Shown here piece after piece: positions 1 through 8,325 of a DNA stretch of 58,115 bases (positions within the stretch are counted from its first letter, which is position 1; every line of letters begins with the position of its first letter). Position numbers and translations under genes: made by a program. Below the pieces are notes generated by a model that searched no databases, was not told where the DNA came from, and saw only the letters and a list, made by a program, of their open reading frames with translations. The DNA is from an uncultured Pelagibacteraceae bacterium (GTDB lineage Bacteria > Pseudomonadota > Alphaproteobacteria > Pelagibacterales > Pelagibacteraceae): positions 1 through 58,115 of the forward strand of contig CABYSP010000008.1 in NCBI GenBank assembly GCA_902521675.1, written 5' to 3'.

Positions 1-1008
1 AAAATAAAAAATGCTTTAAAAAAAAAAATTAATTTAAATAAACTAAATACTAAACAAATAATTCAATTTAGCTTGGATAAAACTAATAATAAAATAAGTG
101 AATTCTATTTTCAAATATCAAATACACAAAAAATCTATCTAAAAAGAAATATTAATGAAGACAGGTTTGACAAGGAAATTTTATCGATAAATTTAGAAAA
201 ACAAATTGTTTATAAAGAAGATATTATTTTAGAAAGTTTATATAAGGGTGCAACCAAACAAAACATACCAGCAAATACAATTATAGAGTTTGCAGGGATT
301 TATGGATTTCAAGTAGATTTCCAAAGAGATATTAGAAAAGGTGATAAATTTCAAATTATGTATGAGATTTATTTAAACGAAAAAAAAGAAATCGTTGAGA
401 CGGGGGAAATCCTTTATGCAAATTTAAGATTAGGAGGTTTGGATAATGGTTTATATTATTTTGATATCAAAGGTAGTGAAGGTCATTATGATAAGAATGG
501 AAAAAGTGTTAAGAAAGCATTAATGAAAACTCCAATCAATGGTGCAAGACTCTCATCACCTTTTGGAATGAGAAAACATCCTATAGATGGCTATAATAAA
601 ATGCACAAAGGAACAGATTTTGCAGCACCCATGGGCACACCAATAATGGCTTCTGGTGATGGAGTGGTAAAAAAAGCTGGATGGTGTGGAGGTGGAGGTA
701 ATTGTATTAAAATTAAACATAATTCAACCTATCAAACGGTATATGCACATATGTCAAAGTTTGCTCGAGGAGTCAAAACAGGTGTAAGAGTTAAACAAGG
801 ACAAACTATAGGATATGTTGGGTCAACAGGTAAATCTACAGGGCCACACCTTCATTATGAAGTAATTGTAAATGGAAAAAAAGTTAATTCTCAAAAATTA
901 AAATTACCTTCGGGAAAAATTTTAAAAGGAAAAGAAAGAAAAATTTTTGAAACAAATAAAATTAAATTAGATGTTCTAAAATCTGAAAAAATTATAGGAT
1001 TGAACTAA
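1..1008 (+). CDS. M23 family metallopeptidase (5'-partial)
   Basis: The reading frame is open from base 1, so the true start lies left of the window; the TTG at 73 is probably internal. The C-terminal half is an M23 (LytM/peptidase M23) domain. The zinc ligands His and Asp are seen in HKGTD (bases 604-618) and HLH (bases 847-855), inside the usual GxTGPHLHYE context. Such proteins cleave peptidoglycan cross-bridges in the periplasm or activate amidases during envelope growth. The visible N-terminal part resembles the beta-rich domain that precedes M23 in Gram-negative homologues. It ends four bases into the stop of the convergent DUF4167 gene. Confidence 0.9.
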   Translation, partial: KIKNALKKKINLNKLNTKQIIQFSLDKTNNKISEFYFQISNTQKIYLKRNINEDRFDKEILSINLEKQIVYKEDIILESLYKGATKQNIPANTIIEFAGIYGFQVDFQRDIRKGDKFQIMYEIYLNEKKEIVETGEILYANLRLGGLDNGLYYFDIKGSEGHYDKNGKSVKKALMKTPINGARLSSPFGMRKHPIDGYNKMHKGTDFAAPMGTPIMASGDGVVKKAGWCGGGGNCIKIKHNSTYQTVYAHMSKFARGVKTGVRVKQGQTIGYVGSTGKSTGPHLHYEVIVNGKKVNSQKLKLPSGKILKGKERKIFETNKIKLDVLKSEKIIGLN

Positions 1009-1451
1009 TTAATTTCTGCTTGAGGATTTACACTTTTTTCATTTTCAGTTTCATCAGATTGAACTAAATTTCTCTCAGAATTTTGCTCTAAGTTTTCTAT
1101 GTTTTCTTCAATAGTTTTAGGACTGTTTTCTGATTTAGTTTCTAAAATTTTTTCTCTTTTATAGCTTTCTCTTTCGTTAAGTATTCTTGTAAAATGATCT
1201 GCGTGTTGCAAGTAATTTTCAGACAAAATTTTGTCACCATTGGATGAGGCTTCCCTTGCTAAATCATTATATTTTTCAATTAATTTCGGTGCATTATGAT
1301 TATTTCTACCTGGGGCTTTTCTTTTAAAATTTTCATTACTTGAAAAGTTAGAACCATATTTAGAGTTATCACCGTTTGACTTGAAACTTCTTGAACTTCT
1401 TCTAAAATTGTTTCTTCTATTATTATTATTGTTATTTCTAAATGTTACCAT
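1005..1451 (-). CDS. DUF4167 domain protein
   Basis: A 148-residue basic protein. The N-terminus is low-complexity Asn/Arg (runs of N and R at residues 5-18). The conserved block at about residues 53-91 (NAPKLIEKY...EASSNGDK...ENYLQHADHF) is the DUF4167 signature, which I know from alphaproteobacteria, where it commonly sits beside prmC and prfA as here. The basic, disordered start followed by a short helical domain suggests nucleic-acid or ribosome association; this is inference only. The C-terminal third is acidic (Glu/Asn-rich). It is last in the leftward lysC-ispG-prfA-prmC run, 12 bases after prmC. Confidence 0.85.
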   Translation of the reverse strand: MVTFRNNNNNNRRNNFRRSSRSFKSNGDNSKYGSNFSSNENFKRKAPGRNNHNAPKLIEKYNDLAREASSNGDKILSENYLQHADHFTRILNERESYKREKILETKSENSPKTIEENIENLEQNSERNLVQSDETENEKSVNPQAEIN

Positions 1452-1463
1452 GATTTAAATTAT

Positions 1464-2306
1464 TTATATTTTTGTACTAACAATACACCTATCATTATCA
1501 CCAAGGTCTTTTTGAATACTGTTTATATAAAAACCTTCTTTTTTTAATAAGTTAATAACTTTATTTTTTTGATCAAACCCGATCTCTAAAATAAATTTAC
1601 CATTTTTTTTTATCAGCTCAGAAGATTTTTTAACTACTTTTCTGATTTCTGAAAAACCATCCAACCCACCATTTAATGCTTGTTTTGGCTCGAACTTAGC
1701 AACATCTCTTTCCAAATATTTAATTTTATAGTTAACAATATAAGGAGGATTAGATACAATAATATCATATTTACCTAAATCAAATTTGTCAACATCTGAT
1801 TTATATAATTTCAATCTTGAACTTACTTTAAGGTTAATTGCATTAATTCTACTTATATTTAGACATTTTTTACTTATATCAATTCCAGTTCCATAAAAAT
1901 TTTTTCTTTCTTTTAATATTGATAAAAGAATACATCCTGAACCAATACCTATATCTAAAACATTTATTTTACTTTTATACTTGGATAAACTTAAGATATT
2001 TTCAACAACTAACTCTGAATCAGGTCTTGGTATTAATGTATCATTGGTAACAAAAAACTCTGAATTCCAAAAAAACTTTTTATTAGTAAGATAAGCAATT
2101 GGTGTGCCTAAAGATCTTTTTTTGACTAGAAAATAGAAATAATTTAGATCATTTTTGCTAAGAGAATTATTGGAATTCAATAAAATAAAATTTCGGTCTT
2201 TATTAATTGTCTTAGCCATTAAAATTTCACAATCTAATTGTGAATTTTTGATTAATTTATTCCTTAGAATTTTTGAAGCCTGGTTTATGGCTGAATTTAT
2301 ATTCAT
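1464..2306 (-). CDS. prmC: Release factor glutamine N5-methyltransferase
   Basis: PrmC (HemK) methylates the glutamine of the GGQ motif of RF1 and RF2 using S-adenosylmethionine, which speeds peptide release. The 280-residue protein has an N-terminal helical substrate-binding domain, the SAM-binding motif DIGIGSG at 118-124 and the diagnostic NPPY at 186-189 that holds the substrate glutamine. Length is normal for the family. It lies three bases downstream of prfA, its own substrate, which is the usual pairing, so the two are almost certainly co-transcribed. Confidence 0.96.
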   Translation of the reverse strand: MNINSAINQASKILRNKLIKNSQLDCEILMAKTINKDRNFILLNSNNSLSKNDLNYFYFLVKKRSLGTPIAYLTNKKFFWNSEFFVTNDTLIPRPDSELVVENILSLSKYKSKINVLDIGIGSGCILLSILKERKNFYGTGIDISKKCLNISRINAINLKVSSRLKLYKSDVDKFDLGKYDIIVSNPPYIVNYKIKYLERDVAKFEPKQALNGGLDGFSEIRKVVKKSSELIKKNGKFILEIGFDQKNKVINLLKKEGFYINSIQKDLGDNDRCIVSTKI

Positions 2307-2309
2307 ATA

Positions 2310-3383
2310 TTATTTTAAATTACTAAGGCTTTGCTCTTGAGCTTGCAAAGTTAGGGACTCAATCATTTCATCAAATACTTCTCCCTCTAAAAATTCATCT
2401 AATTTATGAAGTGTTAAATTTATTCTATGATCTGTTACTCTTCCTTGAGGAAAATTATAAGTTCTTATTCTTTCTGATCTATCCCCAGTTCCAATTTTTG
2501 TTTTACGATCTTGAGATCTTTCTTGATCTATTCTTGATCTTTCAAGTTCATAAAGACGAGCTCTCAAAATTTTCATTCCTTTTGCTTTGTTTTTATGTTG
2601 TGACTTTTCATCTTGTTGAGATACTGATAGCCCTGTTGGTATGTGTGTAATTCTAACAGCACTATCTGTTGTGTTTACAGATTGTCCTCCTGGTCCTCCA
2701 GCTCTAAAGACATCAATTCTTAAATCAGAGTCATTTATTTTCAAATCAACCTCCTCTACTTCAGGCAAAACAGCAACTGTAGCTGCAGATGTATGCACTC
2801 TACCTTGTGTTTCTGTATCTGGAACTCTTTGTACTCTGTGAACTCCACTTTCATATTTTAAAGTTGAATAAATATTACTTCCTTTAATCAAAGCTATAAC
2901 CTCTTTTAATCCTCCTGCATCACTTCTTGATATTGAAATCAATTCTAAAGACCATTTTTTTTTATGGCTAACTTTTTCATACATTTTAAAGAGATCAGAT
3001 GCAAACAAACTTGCTTCTAACCCACCAGTTCCTGCTCTAATTTCAATAATTGCGTTTTTTTTATCTGCCTCATCCTTTGGTAATAAAAATAATTTTAATT
3101 TTTTTTCATTAACTTCATGTTTATTTTGTAATTCTACTAGTTCTAATTCTGCCATTTTTTTTAACTCTTCATCTCCAGAACTATCATTCAATATTTTTTC
3201 TAATTCTTCTTTTTCACCTTGAAAAGAAATATAATCTTTAGCATTTCCAACTATTTCATTTACATCAGAATACTCTTTTGATTTTTCTGCAAATAACTTC
3301 TTATCTAATTCACCTGAAGATAGGTCTTTTTCTAAAGATGAATGTTTATTTATTAGATCTTCAATCGTTTTTAAGGGGATCAT
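2310..3383 (-). CDS. prfA: Peptide chain release factor 1
   Basis: RF1 recognises UAA and UAG in the ribosomal A site and triggers hydrolysis of peptidyl-tRNA. The 357-residue protein is full length. The catalytic GGQ is at 232-234 (GGPGGQSVN). The anticodon-mimic tripeptide appears as PDT at 188-190, fitting the PxT of RF1 rather than the SPF of RF2. The N-terminal coiled-coil domain is Lys/Glu-rich. It lies two bases after ispG and immediately before prmC, which modifies its GGQ glutamine. Confidence 0.97.
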   Translation of the reverse strand: MIPLKTIEDLINKHSSLEKDLSSGELDKKLFAEKSKEYSDVNEIVGNAKDYISFQGEKEELEKILNDSSGDEELKKMAELELVELQNKHEVNEKKLKLFLLPKDEADKKNAIIEIRAGTGGLEASLFASDLFKMYEKVSHKKKWSLELISISRSDAGGLKEVIALIKGSNIYSTLKYESGVHRVQRVPDTETQGRVHTSAATVAVLPEVEEVDLKINDSDLRIDVFRAGGPGGQSVNTTDSAVRITHIPTGLSVSQQDEKSQHKNKAKGMKILRARLYELERSRIDQERSQDRKTKIGTGDRSERIRTYNFPQGRVTDHRINLTLHKLDEFLEGEVFDEMIESLTLQAQEQSLSNLK

Positions 3384-3385
3384 AA

Positions 3386-4480
3386 TTAGTTCTCTAGTTC
3401 AGATGCTTTCTTCTCAACTTCACTAATTACCTTGTTGATTATATCTTTGGTTAAAACTTTTTCATTCTGAACACCAGATAAATAAAGCATATTATTACCC
3501 TTTCCACCTCCTGTAATTCCAATATCTGTCATTGCAGCTTCTCCTGGTCCATTAACAACACAGCCAATAATGGATAGAGTTATGGGTGTTTTTATGTGAG
3601 CTAATTTTTCTTCTAAAATTTTAACCGTATCAATCACTTGAAATGCTTGTCTTGCACATGATGGACAAGATATTATCTTCACACCTCTATTTCTTAAATT
3701 TAATGATTTTAATATTTCGTTACCTATTTTTACTTCCTGAGTTGGATTATCAGATAAGGATATTCTTATTGTGTCTCCAATTCCATCCATCAACAAACTA
3801 CCAAGACCAATAGAAGATTTTATACTACCAGAAACAAAGCTGCCTGCCTCTGTAATTCCAAGATGTAAAGGATAATCCGTTACTTTAGATAATTGTCTGT
3901 ATGCTGCAATAGATAGAAATACATCTGACGATTTGACACTAATTTTAAAATTAAAAAAATCTTTATCCTCTAAAATTTTTATATTCCTCTCAGCACTTTC
4001 TACTAAAGCCTCTGGACAAGGCTCTTTAAATTTTTCTAAAATATCTTTTTCTAAAGAGCCTGCGTTGACTCCGACCCTAATTGAACAATTATTATTCTTT
4101 GCAGCTTTTAATACCTCATGAATCTTCGATGCATCTCCAATATTTCCTGGATTAATTCTTAAGCAGCTAGCTCCATTTTCTGCTGCCTCAATAGCTCTTT
4201 TATAATGAAAATGAATATCTGCAACTACTGGAATTGAGACATGTTTTATAATTTCTTTTAGTGCTGACGTTGAATTCTCATCGGGACAAGAAACTCTTAC
4301 AATATCTGCACCTTCCTCGGTTATTTCATTTATTTGTTTAATGGTTGCTTTAACATCAGTGGTTAGAGTGTTCGTCATTGATTGAACAGAAATAGGGTTG
4401 TCACCACCAATCTTTACTCTTCCAACATTAATAACTTTGGTTTTTCTTCTTTTAATATCTCTAAAAGGTCTTACGCTCAT
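3386..4480 (-). CDS. ispG: 4-hydroxy-3-methylbut-2-enyl diphosphate synthase
   Basis: IspG (GcpE) reductively converts methylerythritol cyclodiphosphate to HMBPP in the MEP isoprenoid pathway with a [4Fe-4S] cluster. The cluster ligands are visible as Cys272 and Cys275 (CPSC) and Cys307 ([10 protein letters not shown]). The N-terminal TIM-barrel half carries the usual SVQSMTNT start. At 364 residues it is the compact bacterial two-domain form, without the plant-type insert. It lies between lysC and prfA with gaps of 5 and 2 bases, so it is in an operon; its product supply (quinones, undecaprenol) is unrelated to those neighbours. Confidence 0.97.
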   Translation of the reverse strand: MSVRPFRDIKRRKTKVINVGRVKIGGDNPISVQSMTNTLTTDVKATIKQINEITEEGADIVRVSCPDENSTSALKEIIKHVSIPVVADIHFHYKRAIEAAENGASCLRINPGNIGDASKIHEVLKAAKNNNCSIRVGVNAGSLEKDILEKFKEPCPEALVESAERNIKILEDKDFFNFKISVKSSDVFLSIAAYRQLSKVTDYPLHLGITEAGSFVSGSIKSSIGLGSLLMDGIGDTIRISLSDNPTQEVKIGNEILKSLNLRNRGVKIISCPSCARQAFQVIDTVKILEEKLAHIKTPITLSIIGCVVNGPGEAAMTDIGITGGGKGNNMLYLSGVQNEKVLTKDIINKVISEVEKKASELEN

Positions 4481-4485
4481 TATAA

Positions 4486-5697
4486 TCAGTCTAATTTAAA
4501 TTCTTTATGTAAAGCTGCTATAGCTCTTTTAGCATGCTTGATAGAAACTAGAACCGAAATTTTTATCTCAGACGTAGAAATAACCAAAATATTAATTTTT
4601 TTTAAAGCTAAAGCCTGAAACATTCTATATGTTATTCCTGGAGTAGTTATCATACCAACGCCTATAATTGAAATTTTAGAAACACTTTTATCAAATGATA
4701 TTTTTTTAAAAGATATTTTTTTATTTTGTTTAATTAATTTCTCTGTTTTTTTTAAATCCTCAGATTTAATTGTAAATGTAATGTCAGTTTCTCTTCCATC
4801 TAAAGAAATGTTTTGAACAACCATATCTACATTTATAAGATTATTTGATAGTGGTTTAAAAATTGATGCAGCTACTCCTGGTCTATCTTTCACACCCACA
4901 ATTGTGATTTTTGCATCATTTTTAGTTGATGAAATTCCAGTTATAATCTGATTACTAAAAATTTTTTTAGAGCCAGTTATCAAAGTTCCACTTTTTGAAA
5001 CAAAAGAAGATTTAACCTTAATGTCAATTTTGTTTAACTTAGCATCTTGGACTGATGTAGGTTGCATAACTTTCGATCCAAGAGATGCCATTTCTAGCAT
5101 TTCATCATAAAATATTTTTTTAATTTTTTTTGCTTTCTTATATTGCCTAGGATCAGTTGTATAAACGCCGTCTACATCAGTATAAATTATACATTCATCA
5201 GCTTTAATAAATTTTGCGAGCATAATTGCTGTAGCATCAGATCCACTTCTTCCTATAGTAGAAATTCTAAAATCATTACTCATTCCTTGAAAACCTGTGA
5301 TTACAGGTATGCCACCTGAATTAATATATTTATTTAGTTCTTTAATGCCTATTGAGCTAATTCTCGCACGTGAATGAGGGCCATCTGTTAAAATTGGTAA
5401 TTGCCAAGACGTCCAAGATCTTGATTTATACCCATTATGTTTTAATCTTCCTGCGATTAGTGCGCATGAAACTTGTTCTCCAGTTGAAACAAGTGCATCA
5501 TATTCTGCTTTATCAAAGTTATTACTAATTTTTTTAGATTTATTTACCAATTCATTTGTCACACCGCTCATTGCTGATGAAACAACAAGTACTCTATTTT
5601 TGTTCTTTTTGTAAAAAGCAATTATTTTACATACCTTTTTAATTCTATCTATAGTTCCTACAGATGTTCCACCAAATTTTAATACGACCGTTTTCAT
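4486..5697 (-). CDS. lysC: Aspartate kinase
   Basis: Phosphorylates aspartate, the first step toward lysine/diaminopimelate, threonine and methionine. The 403-residue protein begins with the kinase signature KFGGTSVG (residues 7-14). It has the amino acid kinase fold through about residue 240, followed by two ACT domains (around 255-330 and 335-400) that normally bind lysine or threonine for feedback control. It is the first gene of the leftward run and is divergent from ubiG across 75 bases that must hold both promoters. The downstream DAP genes dapD and dapE lie elsewhere in this window. Confidence 0.96.
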   Translation of the reverse strand: MKTVVLKFGGTSVGTIDRIKKVCKIIAFYKKNKNRVLVVSSAMSGVTNELVNKSKKISNNFDKAEYDALVSTGEQVSCALIAGRLKHNGYKSRSWTSWQLPILTDGPHSRARISSIGIKELNKYINSGGIPVITGFQGMSNDFRISTIGRSGSDATAIMLAKFIKADECIIYTDVDGVYTTDPRQYKKAKKIKKIFYDEMLEMASLGSKVMQPTSVQDAKLNKIDIKVKSSFVSKSGTLITGSKKIFSNQIITGISSTKNDAKITIVGVKDRPGVAASIFKPLSNNLINVDMVVQNISLDGRETDITFTIKSEDLKKTEKLIKQNKKISFKKISFDKSVSKISIIGVGMITTPGITYRMFQALALKKINILVISTSEIKISVLVSIKHAKRAIAALHKEFKLD

Positions 5698-5772
5698 GCT
5701 AGCTTTAATTATTAATATTTAATAAATAATGGATAAAATACATCTAAATTATTATGTCAACTATTTATGTAA

Positions 5773-6495
5773 ATGACTAGCGTAAATAAAAAAGAAATAG
5801 ATAAATTTTCTAAAATGGCTGATGAATGGTGGGATCCAGAAGGTAAATTCAAACCACTTCATAAATTTAATCCAATAAGAATTAAATATATAAAAGAAAA
5901 TATTATTGATAATTTTAAATTAAAAAATAAATCAAAACCTTTATCTGGAATGAATATTTTAGATGTTGGATGTGGTGGAGGATTATTGTCTGAACCAATG
6001 TCAAGAATGGGCGCCAACGTAACTGGTATAGATGCATCTGATAAAAATATAAAAATTGCGAAACTACATTCAAAAAAAAATAAACTAAAAATTAATTATT
6101 ATTGTTCATCACCTGAAAAACTTAAAATTAAAAAAAAATTTGATGTCATTTTAAATATGGAAATTATCGAACATGTAGAAGATGTAGATTTCTTTCTAAA
6201 ATCCTGCTCAAAACTTTTAAAAAAAAACGGACTAATGTTTGTTGCAACAATTAATAAAACTTTAAAATCTTATATTTTTGCGATCGTTGGGGCAGAGTAT
6301 GTATTAAGATGGCTTCCAATAGGAACACACGAATGGGAAAAATTTGTTAAGCCTGAGGATCTTAAAAAAATTTTAATTAAATATAATTTATCTCTCAATA
6401 AATTAGAAGGTATGAATTTTAATATTGTTAAGGATGAGTGGAGTATTTCGAAAAATTTATCTGTAAACTACATAGGAGAGTTTAAAAAAAACTAA
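5773..6495 (+). CDS. ubiG: Ubiquinone biosynthesis O-methyltransferase
   Basis: UbiG performs both O-methylations in ubiquinone synthesis. The 240-residue protein opens with the family-typical start ending KMADEWWDPEGKFKPLH (about residues 14-30). It has SAM motif I DVGCGGG at 64-70 followed by GIDAS. The segment around residues 165-190 (IFAIVGAEYVLRWLPIGTHEW) matches the UbiG membrane-touching region. It starts divergently from lysC, and its TAA overlaps the stop of the convergent DUF1178 gene by four bases. Confidence 0.95.
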   Translation: MTSVNKKEIDKFSKMADEWWDPEGKFKPLHKFNPIRIKYIKENIIDNFKLKNKSKPLSGMNILDVGCGGGLLSEPMSRMGANVTGIDASDKNIKIAKLHSKKNKLKINYYCSSPEKLKIKKKFDVILNMEIIEHVEDVDFFLKSCSKLLKKNGLMFVATINKTLKSYIFAIVGAEYVLRWLPIGTHEWEKFVKPEDLKKILIKYNLSLNKLEGMNFNIVKDEWSISKNLSVNYIGEFKKN

Positions 6496-6920
6496 TTTTC
6501 ATTTTCATCTATCCAAGGGATCACTTGAGCATCTATACCCTCTTCTTTTAATTCTTTTAAATCATCTTTTGATGCGCTTCCGTAAATGCCCTTTGATTTT
6601 TTTTTACTGTTATAATGAATAGATCTTGCCTCATAAGCAAAATTATCACCAACATATTTGAAATTGTCTTTAATAAACTTTTGATGATCAATTATAGTTT
6701 TTTTTACTTTATTATATTTTTCTAATTTCATTTTTTGATCAGTTTTTGAGTTATTGTTAATTAGCTGAGGCGCCATAATTGTTTTTTTAATCTTTAATGA
6801 ATTACAATTATGACAAGTCAAAAGTTTTTTCTTTTTTAATCTTTCATATTCATTTGAAGATGCAAACCAACTATCAAATTTTAAATCACAATCTTTACAA
6901 ATTAATCTATATTTAATCAT
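6492..6920 (-). CDS. DUF1178 family zinc-ribbon protein
   Basis: A 142-residue protein opening MIKYRLICKDC. Two CxxC pairs (Cys8/Cys11 and Cys36/Cys39) form a probable small zinc ribbon at the N-terminus, as in DUF1178 proteins of proteobacteria. The C-terminal half ends with a typical DUF1178 block that includes GIYGSASKDDLKELKEEGI (about residues 112-130) and a terminal PWIDENEN. No function is established for the family. Its start lies 38 bases downstream of the argJ stop, so it may be read through from argJ. Confidence 0.85.
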   Translation of the reverse strand: MIKYRLICKDCDLKFDSWFASSNEYERLKKKKLLTCHNCNSLKIKKTIMAPQLINNNSKTDQKMKLEKYNKVKKTIIDHQKFIKDNFKYVGDNFAYEARSIHYNSKKKSKGIYGSASKDDLKELKEEGIDAQVIPWIDENEN

Positions 6921-6958
6921 AATTCTTAATTAATTATTTAATTAAATTTTTCAATAAG

Positions 6959-8260
6959 TTAAGTTCTGTAATCTGCATTAATTTCAATATATTTTTTTGT
7001 TAAGTCCATTGTAAAAGCTGTGAAGTTTTTCTTTCCTGTAAAAATTTCAATATTTATATCTATATTTTCAGATTTCATATAATTTGCTGTTTGAATTTCA
7101 TCATAACTTTGATTAAATTTTCCACCTTCTACAATTGTTATATTTCCGAACTTAATTAATAATTTATTTAAATTGATTTTAGGCCCAGCTTTACCGATTG
7201 CCATTATAACTCGTCCCCAATTTGGATCTTCTCCAGCAATTGCAGTTTTTACTAACGGAGAATTTGCAACTGAAAAAGCAATTTTCTTTGCATCTATCTC
7301 ATTTTTACATTTACTAACATTTATTGTTATGAATTTTGACGCTCCTTCACCATCAGAAACAACTCTTTTAGCCAAATTCAAAAGAACGTTATTTAAAGCT
7401 TTATCAAAATTTTTAATTTTATTTTCACTTACATTTTTTACTTGAGAATTATTTACTTCATTAGTTGCAAAGATAGTTGCCATATCGTTGGTACTAGTAT
7501 CCCCATCACAAGAAATAGCATTAAATGTATTGGTTATATTTTTTTTTAATAGCTTTCCTAAAATATCATTAGATAAAGTTGCATCGGTAAATATATACAC
7601 GAGTGTTGTAGCCATATTCGGGTGTATCATTCCTGAACCTTTGGCAATTCCGTATATTTTTACTTTTTCACTTCCAATATGACATTCCTCCATAGCTAAT
7701 TTTGGCTTTGTATCTGTGGTCATGATTGCAAGTGCAGCCTTCATCCAAATAAATTTATTTTGAGTATAAGTAATTTTTTTTATTAAATTTGGAATATTAT
7801 TGGCAATTTTTTCATATGGAAAAATTTCCCCAATAGTGCCCGTACATCCAAAAATTATATTTTTTATAGAAATCTTCTTAGGATATTCCTCATCTTCTTC
7901 TTGTTTTTTATTTAATTGTTTTACAGTTAAATCTGCTATTTTTTTTAAACTTTCATAACCTTGCCTTCCAGTGAATGCATTAGCATTTCTTGTATTTACA
8001 ATTAAAGAATATATTTTTTTTGGTCTTTGATTTATATTCCATTTTATATTTTCAGATACTATTTTTGACTGTGTATAAACAGAAGCATAATTTGCACCAT
8101 CTCTAAAATAAAACATGGTTAAATCGTCTCTGATATCTTTATATAAATTTGCAGAAACAACTGAAATTGAAAGACCATCTAGATGATCAAGGTCTTGAAA
8201 ATCAATCATTTTAGTATTTTTTAATTGAGATGATAAAAAATTTGTTAAATTAATTCCCAT
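6959..8260 (-). CDS. argJ: Bifunctional ornithine acetyltransferase / N-acetylglutamate synthase
   Basis: ArgJ transfers acetyl from N-acetylornithine to glutamate, recycling the acetyl group in arginine synthesis. The precursor self-cleaves within the conserved NMATT stretch: Ala217/Thr218, with Thr218 becoming the nucleophile of the beta chain. The surrounding KGSGMIHPNMATTL context is intact. At 433 residues the length is slightly above the usual 400-410. The window also carries argB, argD and argF, each in a different place, so the arginine genes are dispersed. Divergent from secA over 65 bases. Confidence 0.95.
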   Translation of the reverse strand: MGINLTNFLSSQLKNTKMIDFQDLDHLDGLSISVVSANLYKDIRDDLTMFYFRDGANYASVYTQSKIVSENIKWNINQRPKKIYSLIVNTRNANAFTGRQGYESLKKIADLTVKQLNKKQEEDEEYPKKISIKNIIFGCTGTIGEIFPYEKIANNIPNLIKKITYTQNKFIWMKAALAIMTTDTKPKLAMEECHIGSEKVKIYGIAKGSGMIHPNMATTLVYIFTDATLSNDILGKLLKKNITNTFNAISCDGDTSTNDMATIFATNEVNNSQVKNVSENKIKNFDKALNNVLLNLAKRVVSDGEGASKFITINVSKCKNEIDAKKIAFSVANSPLVKTAIAGEDPNWGRVIMAIGKAGPKINLNKLLIKFGNITIVEGGKFNQSYDEIQTANYMKSENIDINIEIFTGKKNFTAFTMDLTKKYIEINADYRT

Positions 8261-8325
8261 TTTGTTTAAATTATTTATTTAATACATATATTAAACAATA
8301 TAAGTAAAGAATAAATCAAATAGTC